Source: Chitinophaga jiangningensis (GTDB lineage Bacteria; Bacteroidota; Bacteroidia; Chitinophagales; Chitinophagaceae). Taken from it: a stretch of 64,000 bases of DNA. Of the stretch, positions 51,728 through 60,371 are shown piece after piece. The DNA is taken from the NCBI RefSeq assembly GCF_900142605.1, contig NZ_FRBL01000007.1, positions 310,001 to 374,000 of the forward strand, given 5' to 3'. The translations under genes and the position numbers were made by a program. The number at the start of each line of letters is the position of its first letter. The stretch's first letter is position 1. A model generated the notes under the pieces. That model was not told where the DNA came from and did not search any database. It saw only the letters and a list, made by a program, of their open reading frames with translations.

Positions 51728-52762
51728 ATGTCAACAGCAACTATAGCTCCGCAGGCCTTAACGGCTAAAGACTTTGCCACCGACCAGGAAGTGCGCTGGT
51801 GCCCGGGCTGCGGTGACTACTCTATATTAAAACAGGTTCAAACCATCATGCCTTCCTTAGGCGTGCCACGCGAAAATATTGTGATTGTATCAGGTATCGG
51901 GTGTTCTTCCCGCTTCCCATATTACATGAATACCTATGGTATGCACTCGATCCATGGTCGTGCTACTGCCATTGCCTCCGGCTTAAAGGCAGCCCGCCCT
52001 GAATTGAGCGTATGGATCGTTACCGGCGACGGGGATGGTCTCTCCATCGGTGGTAACCACACCATTCACCTGCTGCGCCGCAACTTTGATGTGAATATCA
52101 TGCTCTTTAACAACCAGATCTATGGTTTAACAAAAGGCCAGTATTCCCCTACATCAGAAGAAAATAAAGTTACCAAGTCCACTCCTTTCGGCAGTATCGA
52201 CCATCCGTTTAACCCAATGGCCCTGGCCATGGGTGCTGATGCCACTTTTATTGCCCGCAGTATGGACCGCGATCCGAAGCACCTCCAGGAAATGCTGAAA
52301 CGCAGCCACGCCCATAAAGGCGCTTCTTTCCTGGAAATTTACCAGAACTGTAACATCTTTAATGATGGTGCGTTTGAAGTATTTACAGAGAAGTCTACAA
52401 AAGGCGATGAAACCATCTTTGTGGAACAGGGTAAACCACTCATTTTCGGTGCCCAGAAAAACAAAGGTATCCGCTTCGACGGCCTGAAACCGGTGGTAGT
52501 AGAACTCGGTGCTGAATTCAGCGCTGATGACCTCTGGATTCACGACGAAAACGACTTCCTGAAAGCACAACTGCTTACCCGCATGTTCGATGATCCTCGT
52601 GTTGAAGGACACTTACCACGTCCTTTCGGTGTGTTCTATCAGGCACATCGTCCTACTTACGAAGACATCATGTCTTTCCAGCTTTCTGACGTTCTTGACA
52701 GAAAAGGACCTGGAAACCTTGATAAACTCTTCGCAGGTAATGAAACCTGGACCATCAGGTAA
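51728..52762 (+). CDS. korB: 2-oxoacid:ferredoxin oxidoreductase, beta subunit
   Basis: 344 residues: VRWCPGCGDYSILKQVQ (TPP and Fe-S binding start), GIGCSSRFPYYMNTYGMHSI, RATAIASGLKAARPEL, and the TPP motif VTGDGDGLSIGGNHTIHLLRR. The beta subunit binds thiamine diphosphate and cleaves 2-oxoglutarate or another 2-oxoacid to acyl-CoA, reducing ferredoxin. The alpha subunit, normally adjacent, is absent from this window. Terminated by a strong hairpin. Confidence 0.92.
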   Translation: MSTATIAPQALTAKDFATDQEVRWCPGCGDYSILKQVQTIMPSLGVPRENIVIVSGIGCSSRFPYYMNTYGMHSIHGRATAIASGLKAARPELSVWIVTGDGDGLSIGGNHTIHLLRRNFDVNIMLFNNQIYGLTKGQYSPTSEENKVTKSTPFGSIDHPFNPMALAMGADATFIARSMDRDPKHLQEMLKRSHAHKGASFLEIYQNCNIFNDGAFEVFTEKSTKGDETIFVEQGKPLIFGAQKNKGIRFDGLKPVVVELGAEFSADDLWIHDENDFLKAQLLTRMFDDPRVEGHLPRPFGVFYQAHRPTYEDIMSFQLSDVLDRKGPGNLDKLFAGNETWTIR

Positions 52763-52784
52763 CACTGCTTTATTTCATAATATC

Positions 52785-52818
52785 AAAAAGGTGCTGCGGG
52801 GATCCGCAGCACCTTTTT
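52785..52818. terminator. bidirectional terminator after korB
   Basis: Perfect 15-bp stem (52785-52799 with 52804-52818), loop GGAT, five A at the left base and five T at the right. It serves korB and possibly the convergent LysE gene. Confidence 0.88.
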
Positions 52819-52927
52819 ATTTTGATAAATGATTTTTGATTTTCCATGACACCGGGGTGTCACCTGAGTGATATCCGCCGAGCGCGGGAGGTATGCCACC
52901 AACATGCCCGGATTTTACAACGACTCA

Positions 52928-53566
52928 TCAATGCCCCAACCCGGATGGATCAAGAAAGATCTTGTACATCAGCACCATACCAAATATGATCATGCTGATC
53001 CCCGAAATCCTGTTCAGCCAGGTCACATTCGTTAAAGTGAGCTTATGACGTATCCGGTCGGCCACAAATACTTTCAGAATATCCATCGACACCACCATGG
53101 TAAGACAAATGCCATACATAGCAATCTTATACGATGTTGCCTGCCCCGCATAAGCAATACAGATCGGCAGCCAGAAAAGAATAACACCCGGATTAAGGGT
53201 ATTCATCAGAAAACCGGCCAGCCATATCTTCAGGTAGTCATGCGTACGGAACATCTCTGGCTTTTCCTCTCCGGTGCTGATTCTTACCTTCTTGAATAAC
53301 AGAGAATATAACCCCATACCCATTAAAAGAATCCCCCCGCAGATACCAATGTAACGGTTGTATTCTGTCAGGTCAGCAATAAATGCAGTGGACAGATTTC
53401 CAATTGTCACATAAAAAGCATCACTTAAGGACACTCCTAAAGCAAATGCAATACCGGCCTTGAAGCCATTATTAACGCTGTATTTGATTATAGCGAAAAT
53501 TACAGGGCCCACAGAAACCGATAATACCAATCCCAGACCTAATCCTGCTATTATTGCTGCTATCAT
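52928..53566 (-). CDS. LysE-family exporter
   Basis: 212 residues with about six membrane segments and the LysE/RhtB pattern (GLGLGLVLSVSVGPVIFAII, GIAFALGVSLSDAFYVTIGN, GFLMNTLNPGVILFWLPICI). These proteins export amino acids or related small molecules with proton counterflow. It follows a GH3 amino-acid conjugase gene by 30 nt on the same strand. Confidence 0.88.
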   Translation of the reverse strand: MIAAIIAGLGLGLVLSVSVGPVIFAIIKYSVNNGFKAGIAFALGVSLSDAFYVTIGNLSTAFIADLTEYNRYIGICGGILLMGMGLYSLLFKKVRISTGEEKPEMFRTHDYLKIWLAGFLMNTLNPGVILFWLPICIAYAGQATSYKIAMYGICLTMVVSMDILKVFVADRIRHKLTLTNVTWLNRISGISMIIFGMVLMYKIFLDPSGLGH

Positions 53567-53596
53567 GCTTTAATTATCCTGGTGCTGTTTGTATGA

Positions 53597-55135
53597 TTAC
53601 TGCTTAACGGTTTTTCCCTCGAGAAATTTTTCCCAGTCCTTCAGCTTCTCACCCTTCATCACTCTTGGGAATTTATTCATCGCCCCTTCCTTGCCTTTGC
53701 AACGGAGGTAATCGATAAACACATCGTTAGGCAATACTTCTACAAACACTTCCTTGAGTGCAGATGTTCTTTCCACCGCATAGTCATCATTCACCTCCGC
53801 AAGCGTCTGGTCAATGATTTCCCGTACTTTGGCTGCATCCACATTCACATTATCTGTACCTATATACCAGCGGTGCGCAAACAGGTTCTCATACGGGAAC
53901 CCTGCTACCGTAAATTCTCTGATGTTAATACCCAGCTTCTTCTGCACCGTATCGATCGCCTTGTTCATGTTATCAATACTCATGTGCTCCCCGCAAAGGC
54001 TGAGGAATTGCTTGGTTCGACCTACGATCACGATTTCATGCTCTTTCACGGACGTGAACTTCACTACATCGCCAATGAGGTAACGCCATGCTCCTGCACA
54101 GGTAGACAGCATTACCGCATATTCCACATCTTCCACCACCTCGTTGATCATGTAAGACTTCGGATTCGGTTTTACCTCTCCCTCTGCATCAAAGTTTTCT
54201 TCGTTAAACGGAATAAACTCATAGAAAATACCAGCGTTCAGCACCAATTTGATGCCCCTTGTACCAGGGCGGGCCTGGAAACCAAAGGAACCCTCTGATG
54301 CCATGTATGTTTCAATGAACGTAATCGGCTTTCCGAGCAGCTTCTGGAAGCTTTCGCGGTAAGGCTCGAAGGATACCCCTCCATGAATATAAATAGCCAG
54401 GTTAGGCCATATTTCATGAATATGCTTTACGCCATGGTATTTGATGATTTCCTCCAGTACGATCTGTACCCAGGCAGGTACACCACAAACGGTACCTACG
54501 TCCCACTGTGGTGCTTTGCGTACAATCAGCTTAATACGTTGTTCCCAATTTGGTTTTCGGGAGATTTTACCGCCCGGTTTATAAAACCTGCGGAACCATC
54601 TTGGAATATTCTTGGCCTGAATGCCACTCATATCCCCTTCATAATAGTCCCCTTTTTCGTAAAGTGAAGTTGTTCCGCCCAGCATAAGTATGCCTTTTTC
54701 GTAAGATCTTGGCGGAATATTGAAGTTAGCCATGGAATACAGCTGCTTTACCCCCACCTTCTTCACCGTTTTTAACATATCCTTAGTAACCGGAATATGT
54801 TTACTGGCGGATTCAGAAGTACCGGAACTCAGCGCGAAGTATTTAATTTTCTCGGGCCAGCTCACATTTTCTGTTCCTTCCAGGCACTTGTACCACCACT
54901 CTTTATGCATTTTGGTGTAGTTGTGCACAGGGACCTTGTCTTTATACTGCCCTATAAAGTTTGGGTTATCCAGGATGTCCTGGAACTGATAATGGCGTCC
55001 GAATTCAGTGTCTTTGGCCTTCTCCAGCAAACGATGTAACACCTGCAGCTGGTACTGCCGCGGTGTGCCTAACTTGAATGTAAACTTTTTCCTGATCCTC
55101 AGCGACCTGGAAATAAGATTTCCTATAATGGCCAT
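53597..55135 (-). CDS. GH3-family acyl acid amido synthetase
   Basis: 512 residues with the GH3 adenylate-forming layout: YFALSSGTSESASKHIPVTK (the ATP-binding loop), ETYMASEGSFGFQARPGTRG, YAVMLSTCAGAWRYLIGDVV and LSLCGEHMSIDNMNKAI. GH3 enzymes activate an acyl acid with ATP and join it to an amino acid; plant members conjugate auxin and jasmonate. Bacterial members have few known products. Soluble. The LysE exporter 30 nt downstream suggests that a conjugate, or its amino acid, is exported. Confidence 0.88.
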   Translation of the reverse strand: MAIIGNLISRSLRIRKKFTFKLGTPRQYQLQVLHRLLEKAKDTEFGRHYQFQDILDNPNFIGQYKDKVPVHNYTKMHKEWWYKCLEGTENVSWPEKIKYFALSSGTSESASKHIPVTKDMLKTVKKVGVKQLYSMANFNIPPRSYEKGILMLGGTTSLYEKGDYYEGDMSGIQAKNIPRWFRRFYKPGGKISRKPNWEQRIKLIVRKAPQWDVGTVCGVPAWVQIVLEEIIKYHGVKHIHEIWPNLAIYIHGGVSFEPYRESFQKLLGKPITFIETYMASEGSFGFQARPGTRGIKLVLNAGIFYEFIPFNEENFDAEGEVKPNPKSYMINEVVEDVEYAVMLSTCAGAWRYLIGDVVKFTSVKEHEIVIVGRTKQFLSLCGEHMSIDNMNKAIDTVQKKLGINIREFTVAGFPYENLFAHRWYIGTDNVNVDAAKVREIIDQTLAEVNDDYAVERTSALKEVFVEVLPNDVFIDYLRCKGKEGAMNKFPRVMKGEKLKDWEKFLEGKTVKQ

Positions 55136-55237
55136 TAATTTTCCTATTGAACTGCAAAAATATCGAATATTATTACGATTTGCGAATTACCCCTTTGTGG
55201 GAGACATTTAAGCCATCACTATATCGTAATTGATATT

Positions 55238-55245
55238 TACCTTTG
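55238..55245 (+). promoter_or_regulatory. -7 box directly before a start codon
   Basis: TACCTTTG matches TAnnTTTG and ends only 4 nt before the ATG at 55250. If used, the mRNA would be almost or fully leaderless. The -33 position lacks a clear TTTG. Confidence 0.4.
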
Positions 55246-55249
55246 CCGC

Positions 55250-56020
55250 ATGTTAAAAGCAACCTTGCTCAAAGCTACTGAAGCCGGCGGAAAAATACTG
55301 CAACAATATTTTAACGGCCCTTTTGAGGTGAGCAGCAAAAGCTCCCTGAACGACCTCGTAACCGAGGCGGATAAACAGTCTGAAAAGGCGATCATTGAAG
55401 TGATTCACAGCGCCTTCCCCGACCATTTCATCCTCTCCGAGGAAGTAGGCGCCATCGCCTCCGAATCCAATATCAAATGGATTATCGACCCTATCGACGG
55501 CACCGTCAACTTCGCCAACGGCGTACCGATCTGCTGCGTATCCATCGGCGTGGAAAAAGACGGGGAAATGATCCTCGGTGCGGTGTATAACCCCTTCATG
55601 AACGAACTTTTTGTGGCGGAAAAAGGAAAAGGCGCCACCCTCAACGATAAACCTATCCAGGTATCCAAAAACGGCAACTTTAACCAATGCCTCCTGGTAA
55701 CCGGATTCCCCTATAAATGGGAAGAATCCCTGAATAACCCAATGGTGGTATTCGAAAGGATTATCAAAATGGGCCTGCCGGTACGCCGGTTAGGTTCGGC
55801 AGCTATCGACCTCTGCTGGGTAGCCTGTGGCCGTTTCGACGGGTTCTACGAACACCACCTCCAGGCATGGGACTCCGCAGCAGGATTCCTCATCGTGGAA
55901 GAAGCCGGCGGTAAGGTAACCGACTATAACGGTAACCGATACTCGCCCTACCAAAAAACAATACTGGCCACCAACGGCCATATCCATCAAGCATTGCAAG
56001 ACCTCGTAAACGGGAAATAG
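55250..56020 (+). CDS. inositol monophosphatase family protein
   Basis: 256 residues with the Mg2+-dependent phosphatase motifs: LSEEVG (Glu), WIIDPIDGTVNFANGVPICC (DPIDGT) and WDSAAGFLIVEEAGG. It may act on myo-inositol-1-phosphate, 3'-phosphoadenosine 5'-phosphate or NADP; motif reading does not separate them. It is followed at 2 nt by thiL, so the two are in one operon. Confidence 0.9.
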   Translation: MLKATLLKATEAGGKILQQYFNGPFEVSSKSSLNDLVTEADKQSEKAIIEVIHSAFPDHFILSEEVGAIASESNIKWIIDPIDGTVNFANGVPICCVSIGVEKDGEMILGAVYNPFMNELFVAEKGKGATLNDKPIQVSKNGNFNQCLLVTGFPYKWEESLNNPMVVFERIIKMGLPVRRLGSAAIDLCWVACGRFDGFYEHHLQAWDSAAGFLIVEEAGGKVTDYNGNRYSPYQKTILATNGHIHQALQDLVNGK

Positions 56021-56022
56021 TT

Positions 56023-57057
56023 ATGGAACAGGAAAGAACAGAAATTAACGACCTCGGTGAGTTTGGCTTGATCGACTATCTCACCCGAAACATAGAAATA
56101 CAAAATGCCAGCACCGTCCTCGGCGTTGGCGACGATGCCGCCGTCATCGACCACTTCGGCAAACAAACCGTGATCAGTACTGATATGCTGGTAGAAGGTA
56201 TCCACTTCGACCTCATGTACGTACCCATGAAACATCTGGGCTATAAATCAGTGGTAGTAAACCTCTCCGATATCTACGCGATGAACGCTACCCCTACCCA
56301 GATCACCATCAGCATCGCCTTCTCCAACCGCTTCTCACTCGAAGCCCTCAACGAATTTTACGAAGGCGTTTATGCCGCCTGCGAAAAATACGGCGTAGAC
56401 CTCATCGGTGGCGATACCAGCAATTCCCAGAAAGGATTGATTATCAGCGTAACCGCCATAGGAGAAGTAACACCTGACCAGTTCGTAAAAAGGTCCACCG
56501 CTCAAAAAGGCGACCTGCTTTGCGTATCCGGCGATCTTGGCGCAGCCTACCTCGGATTAACACTGCTCGAAAGAGAAAAGAAAATCTACCTGGAAAATCC
56601 ACAGCTGGCACCCGACCTGGAAGATCAAACCTATATCATCGGCCGCCAACTTAAGCCAGAAGCCAGAAAAGATATTATCCAGTTCCTCCAGGAAAGCGAC
56701 ATCAAGCCAACCGCTATGATGGACGTCAGCGATGGACTCAGCTCCGAAATACTGCATATCTGCAAACAAAGCAACCTCGGCGCAGTATTGTATGAGGAAA
56801 AAATCCCCATCGCCCAGGAAAGTAAGGAAATGGCCCTCAAATTTGGCCTGGATCCTACTGCCTGCGCCCTCAGCGGTGGTGAAGACTATGAATTGCTTTT
56901 TACCATGAAACAGGAAGACTACGATAAAATTGTACTCAACGAACAGATCAGCGTAATAGGCTACATGGCTGATATCAGCGAAGGTGCACATATCATCACG
57001 AAAGGTGGTAACAAATTCAAACTGGTATCCCAGGGCTGGAACGCCTTCCAACAATAA
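56023..57057 (+). CDS. thiL: thiamine-monophosphate kinase
   Basis: 344 residues with VLGVGDDAAVI, VISTDMLVEGIHFDL, VVNLSDIYAMNATP and MMDVSDGLSSEILHI, the AIR synthase/ThiL pattern. It phosphorylates thiamine phosphate to thiamine diphosphate, the cofactor of KorB among others. No other thiamine gene is nearby. Begins 2 nt after the inositol phosphatase-like gene. Confidence 0.93.
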   Translation: MEQERTEINDLGEFGLIDYLTRNIEIQNASTVLGVGDDAAVIDHFGKQTVISTDMLVEGIHFDLMYVPMKHLGYKSVVVNLSDIYAMNATPTQITISIAFSNRFSLEALNEFYEGVYAACEKYGVDLIGGDTSNSQKGLIISVTAIGEVTPDQFVKRSTAQKGDLLCVSGDLGAAYLGLTLLEREKKIYLENPQLAPDLEDQTYIIGRQLKPEARKDIIQFLQESDIKPTAMMDVSDGLSSEILHICKQSNLGAVLYEEKIPIAQESKEMALKFGLDPTACALSGGEDYELLFTMKQEDYDKIVLNEQISVIGYMADISEGAHIITKGGNKFKLVSQGWNAFQQ

Positions 57058-57061
57058 TTTT

Positions 57062-57137
57062 TTTTGCGTCTGCCCGTCACCTTCGGCGACGGGCAGACGC
57101 AAAAGGGGCGTGGAACTTCGGTCCACGCCCCTTTTGC
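57062..57137. repeat. overlapping double palindrome with TTC apices, convergent junction
   Basis: First: perfect 17-bp arms 57062-57078 and 57088-57104; inside them a mismatch and two pairs close on TTC. Second: perfect 16-bp arms 57099-57114 and 57122-57137 with an ACTTCGG loop. They share 57099-57104 (GCAAAA). They fill the gap between the thiL and GT39-type stop codons and may terminate both. Confidence 0.78.
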
Positions 57138-57152
57138 ATCTATAAGAAAGTC

Positions 57153-58817
57153 TTATTCCACAATCACCTGTATCACCTGGCTATTATGCGTTGGTGGCAG
57201 CGGATCTGCAAACACACTGCACTTTAGCTGATATTTACCAGGTTTATCCGGCATAATCACCTCCATACTCGTCAACCGCCTGCTGATCGCTCTCGCTAAT
57301 GTCAACTGGGTTTTTACCGGCGCATACGCGGAATCTTTAGTGGTAAAACCATATCCTATTACCGGTTCATTCTTCCAGTTAATAGGCACCGGCCGGTGAT
57401 ACCAATTCTCCGGAGCCACAACCAGTTTATAATGCTCGCCCTTCCTCACTTTTAGCTGCGTGCTGGCTGGCTTCATCTGGATAAGATTATAAGAGTAATA
57501 AGCGGAATCTACATAATAATCCCAGGTTCCTCTTACACTCACCACGCTGTCAGTAATAGGTAAGTTCGGACCGAAAACCACTACCTCCCTGCCCCACAGC
57601 GCTTGTTCGGTATCCCAGTAATTGTACTGGCTACGGCGGGCATAACGGGAGTTGAGGCTATAGGAAAGATGACCGGTATAAAACATATACTTGGATGGCA
57701 ACTGATAGCTGTTGATAAATACCACCGGCCTGTCGCCCGCAGCAGCAGCCACTTTAGCGGTCCATTCCCGGTTATGATGAATCTCCGGACGTATTTCGGT
57801 TCCCGGCATAAAATCCCATACCATATACACCCTTACCACCAGTACCAGCAACAGGGTTGCCGGCAAACTGTAAAGGAAGGCACGGCCTTTCCATCCTTTC
57901 CTTTTAATCGTTTGATGTGCCAGAATCACTACCGGCGTAAACAGCATCACCGTCCAGTTGGCCTCTACCCTGCCTTTGAAAGTGCTGATCATAAAAAACA
58001 CCAACACCCCAATGACAGAAAATTTCAGCGCCCGCTCGAACGTATGCTGTATCGGACAAATAAAGGCATAGTACAGCAGCAACCAACCCAGCAGCGGCCC
58101 GAAAAGCAACAGCTGCCCGGCGAGGTAATCCAGCGTAAAGCTGATGTGATAACTGGCAGCATTCCGTTCTACCAAATGATATTGTAACGAAGGAAATCCA
58201 TGATTATACTGCCAGATGATATGTGGCAGGAACAATAACGTAGTAATAATTACCGCTACGTAATACTTGAAAACACGCAGCAGGTTGAGGTTGGAGAGCA
58301 GGGTAAAGAAAACCAGAAGCACGCCATGGTACTTACTATAGAACATGAGCGCCATGGAAATCGCCAGTAGTATGGTATTTTTCCAGCTCTGTTCATCTAC
58401 AAACACCTTGTACGCCCAGAAATAAAGAGCTGCAAAAAAGATCAGCGGTACATCCGGCACGGCCAGCATACCTCCTACCTGCATCGCCCCCATGGAGCCA
58501 AGGATCAGGTAAAACAAGCGGTTGTCTTCCTTGCTGAGCAGCTTTGCCGTTATCCACAGGGTAAGCGTGTTAAGCACCACCACCAGTAGTCGTACGCCCA
58601 ACTCATTATGAAATAAGCCGTAACCTATTTTTATCAGGAGGGCAATCATCGGCGGATGATCGAAGTACCCCCAGTCCAAATGGCGGGAGTATACCCAATA
58701 ATACGCCTCGTCATCCCAAAGCTCTGAAAAGCAGGCCTGAAGAAGCCCCAGCAGCAGCCATCCCAGTAAAAAAAGATTTCTATATTGATTTTTCCGGAGA
58801 AATTGAGGTATGCCCAT
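57153..58817 (-). CDS. GT39/ArnT-like membrane glycosyltransferase
   Basis: 554 residues with about ten membrane segments and an acidic first external loop, ELWDDEAYYWVYSRHLDWGY then FDHPPMIALL, the feature of GT-C enzymes of families 39 and 83. A soluble C-terminal part follows (about 390-554). These enzymes move a sugar from a lipid-phosphate carrier to a protein or lipid on the outer face of the membrane. The acceptor here is unknown. Confidence 0.88.
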   Translation of the reverse strand: MGIPQFLRKNQYRNLFLLGWLLLGLLQACFSELWDDEAYYWVYSRHLDWGYFDHPPMIALLIKIGYGLFHNELGVRLLVVVLNTLTLWITAKLLSKEDNRLFYLILGSMGAMQVGGMLAVPDVPLIFFAALYFWAYKVFVDEQSWKNTILLAISMALMFYSKYHGVLLVFFTLLSNLNLLRVFKYYVAVIITTLLFLPHIIWQYNHGFPSLQYHLVERNAASYHISFTLDYLAGQLLLFGPLLGWLLLYYAFICPIQHTFERALKFSVIGVLVFFMISTFKGRVEANWTVMLFTPVVILAHQTIKRKGWKGRAFLYSLPATLLLVLVVRVYMVWDFMPGTEIRPEIHHNREWTAKVAAAAGDRPVVFINSYQLPSKYMFYTGHLSYSLNSRYARRSQYNYWDTEQALWGREVVVFGPNLPITDSVVSVRGTWDYYVDSAYYSYNLIQMKPASTQLKVRKGEHYKLVVAPENWYHRPVPINWKNEPVIGYGFTTKDSAYAPVKTQLTLARAISRRLTSMEVIMPDKPGKYQLKCSVFADPLPPTHNSQVIQVIVE

Positions 58818-58856
58818 GCGTTCGTTCTTTCGTAATATTTAGCGCGAATATAAATA

Positions 58857-59954
58857 TTAACAATAAACTGTTGTCTGGCCATTCTCAGGTATCACCAGAA
58901 ACGACGCTTCACAGCCAGGTGCAATGCGGCCAATTTTATTTGCCATGCCTATCGCTTCCGCAGGATAAAGAGAAGCCATACGGATAGCTTCCCGCAAGCT
59001 GCAAACATCATTATTGGCAAGATTTCGTGCTGCCTGCAACATGGTGAGCCTTGAACCTGAAAGCACACCCGTTGCGCTTACAAACCGGTCTTTTTCTTTC
59101 AGGTAGATGTAATCGCCCTCCTTATTCTCTTCCACCGCGTCCGTGATCAGGTACAGCCGCCGGCCCATAATCTTTTTGCTGATCCGCACCGACGCGAAGT
59201 CCACATGCACCCCGTCTGCCACTATGCTGGCATACACTTCCGGGTGGTCATAAATAGCGCCAACCAAGCCAGGAGCCCTGCTTTCCAGTGGCGACATGGC
59301 ATTAAAAAGATGTGTGGCATGACGGATACCATTTTCGAATGCCGTATAGGCCTGCGCGTAGGTAGCATTGCTATGACCGGCATATACGATGATACCAGCT
59401 TCCTGCAGCTGCTTTACCAGAGCCGGATCACAGCATTCCGGTGCCAGGGTAATGATCTTTACCACATCGCTGCCGTTTTCCAGTATCCAGTCGATATCTT
59501 CCTGGGAAGGTTGTTTAATATATTCCGTCAGGTGGGCCCCTTTCTTAACAGGATTGATGAAAGGTCCTTCCAGGTGCAATCCCAGCACGCCCTTCCTGCC
59601 TTCCTGCCAATAGGCTCTTACCGCCTTCATGGCTTCCAGCATTATTTCGGGAGATATGGTAGCCACCGTAGGCATAATGTACGCGGCCCCGCCGGCTTTG
59701 CTATACTCGTAAGTACCGGTGAGCGATGCCACACTGGGATACATGGAAAAAACCTCCCCATTGCCGCCATAGATCTGTAAATCGATCAGCGCCGGCGCCA
59801 GGTAAGCACCTTCCAGGTCTATGATGTCATGACCTTCGGGAATATCTTCGGTAGGTGTAATACTGGTAATCAGGCCGTTATCGGTTGACACAGCGTGGTT
59901 TTTCAATACTTCTTCTCCGGTGAATATGGTAGCGTTAACGTAGGAAGTGGGCAT
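58857..59954 (-). CDS. nagA: N-acetylglucosamine-6-phosphate deacetylase
   Basis: 365 residues of the amidohydrolase fold: LGLHLEGPFINPVKKGAHLT (metal Glu), YAGHSNATYAQ, RHATHLFNAMSPLESR, VADGVHVDF and the catalytic Asp in LITDAVEE. It removes acetate from GlcNAc-6-phosphate in amino-sugar recycling or chitin/peptidoglycan use. nagB is not in the window. It lies 18 nt after the VOC-family gene. Confidence 0.93.
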   Translation of the reverse strand: MPTSYVNATIFTGEEVLKNHAVSTDNGLITSITPTEDIPEGHDIIDLEGAYLAPALIDLQIYGGNGEVFSMYPSVASLTGTYEYSKAGGAAYIMPTVATISPEIMLEAMKAVRAYWQEGRKGVLGLHLEGPFINPVKKGAHLTEYIKQPSQEDIDWILENGSDVVKIITLAPECCDPALVKQLQEAGIIVYAGHSNATYAQAYTAFENGIRHATHLFNAMSPLESRAPGLVGAIYDHPEVYASIVADGVHVDFASVRISKKIMGRRLYLITDAVEENKEGDYIYLKEKDRFVSATGVLSGSRLTMLQAARNLANNDVCSLREAIRMASLYPAEAIGMANKIGRIAPGCEASFLVIPENGQTTVYC

Positions 59955-59972
59955 ATCTGCTATTTTAGGAAG

Positions 59973-60362
59973 TTATACTGCTTCGTATAACTCTAAAGGT
60001 AGCCCATCGGGGTCAGCAAAAAAAGTAAAACGTTGATTTGTGTGGGGATCAGTCCGGATAGGCTCTGTTACTACGCCTTTAGCGGTTAATTCTTTTACAG
60101 CTGTTGCTATATCAGATACGGCAAAGGCCAGGTGGCGCAAGCCTTGCGCTTCGGGGCGACTCACCCGCGCCGGTGGATCGGGAAAGGAAAAGAGCTCGAT
60201 TATATAGTGGTCACCTATAGCCAGGTCCAGCTTATAAGAATCCCGCTCCTCCCGGTATACCTCCCGGATCACACGCAATCCAAGCACATCGGTATAAAAT
60301 GACTTACTACGTGCATAGTCAGCACAAATGATAGCGATGTGATGGATTCCGTTCAATATCAT
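59973..60362 (-). CDS. VOC/glyoxalase-fold protein
   Basis: 129 residues of the vicinal oxygen chelate fold: GIHHIAIICADYARSKSFYT, the mid-part GDHYIIELFSFPDPP, LRHLAFAVSDIATAVKEL and GLPLELYEAV. His5 and the Glu residues match metal-binding positions. The closest resemblance is to the YaeR-like subgroup, whose substrates are unknown. In a compact row with the nitrilase gene (9 nt). Confidence 0.82.
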   Translation of the reverse strand: MILNGIHHIAIICADYARSKSFYTDVLGLRVIREVYREERDSYKLDLAIGDHYIIELFSFPDPPARVSRPEAQGLRHLAFAVSDIATAVKELTAKGVVTEPIRTDPHTNQRFTFFADPDGLPLELYEAV

Positions 60363-60371
60363 ACTATTAGC

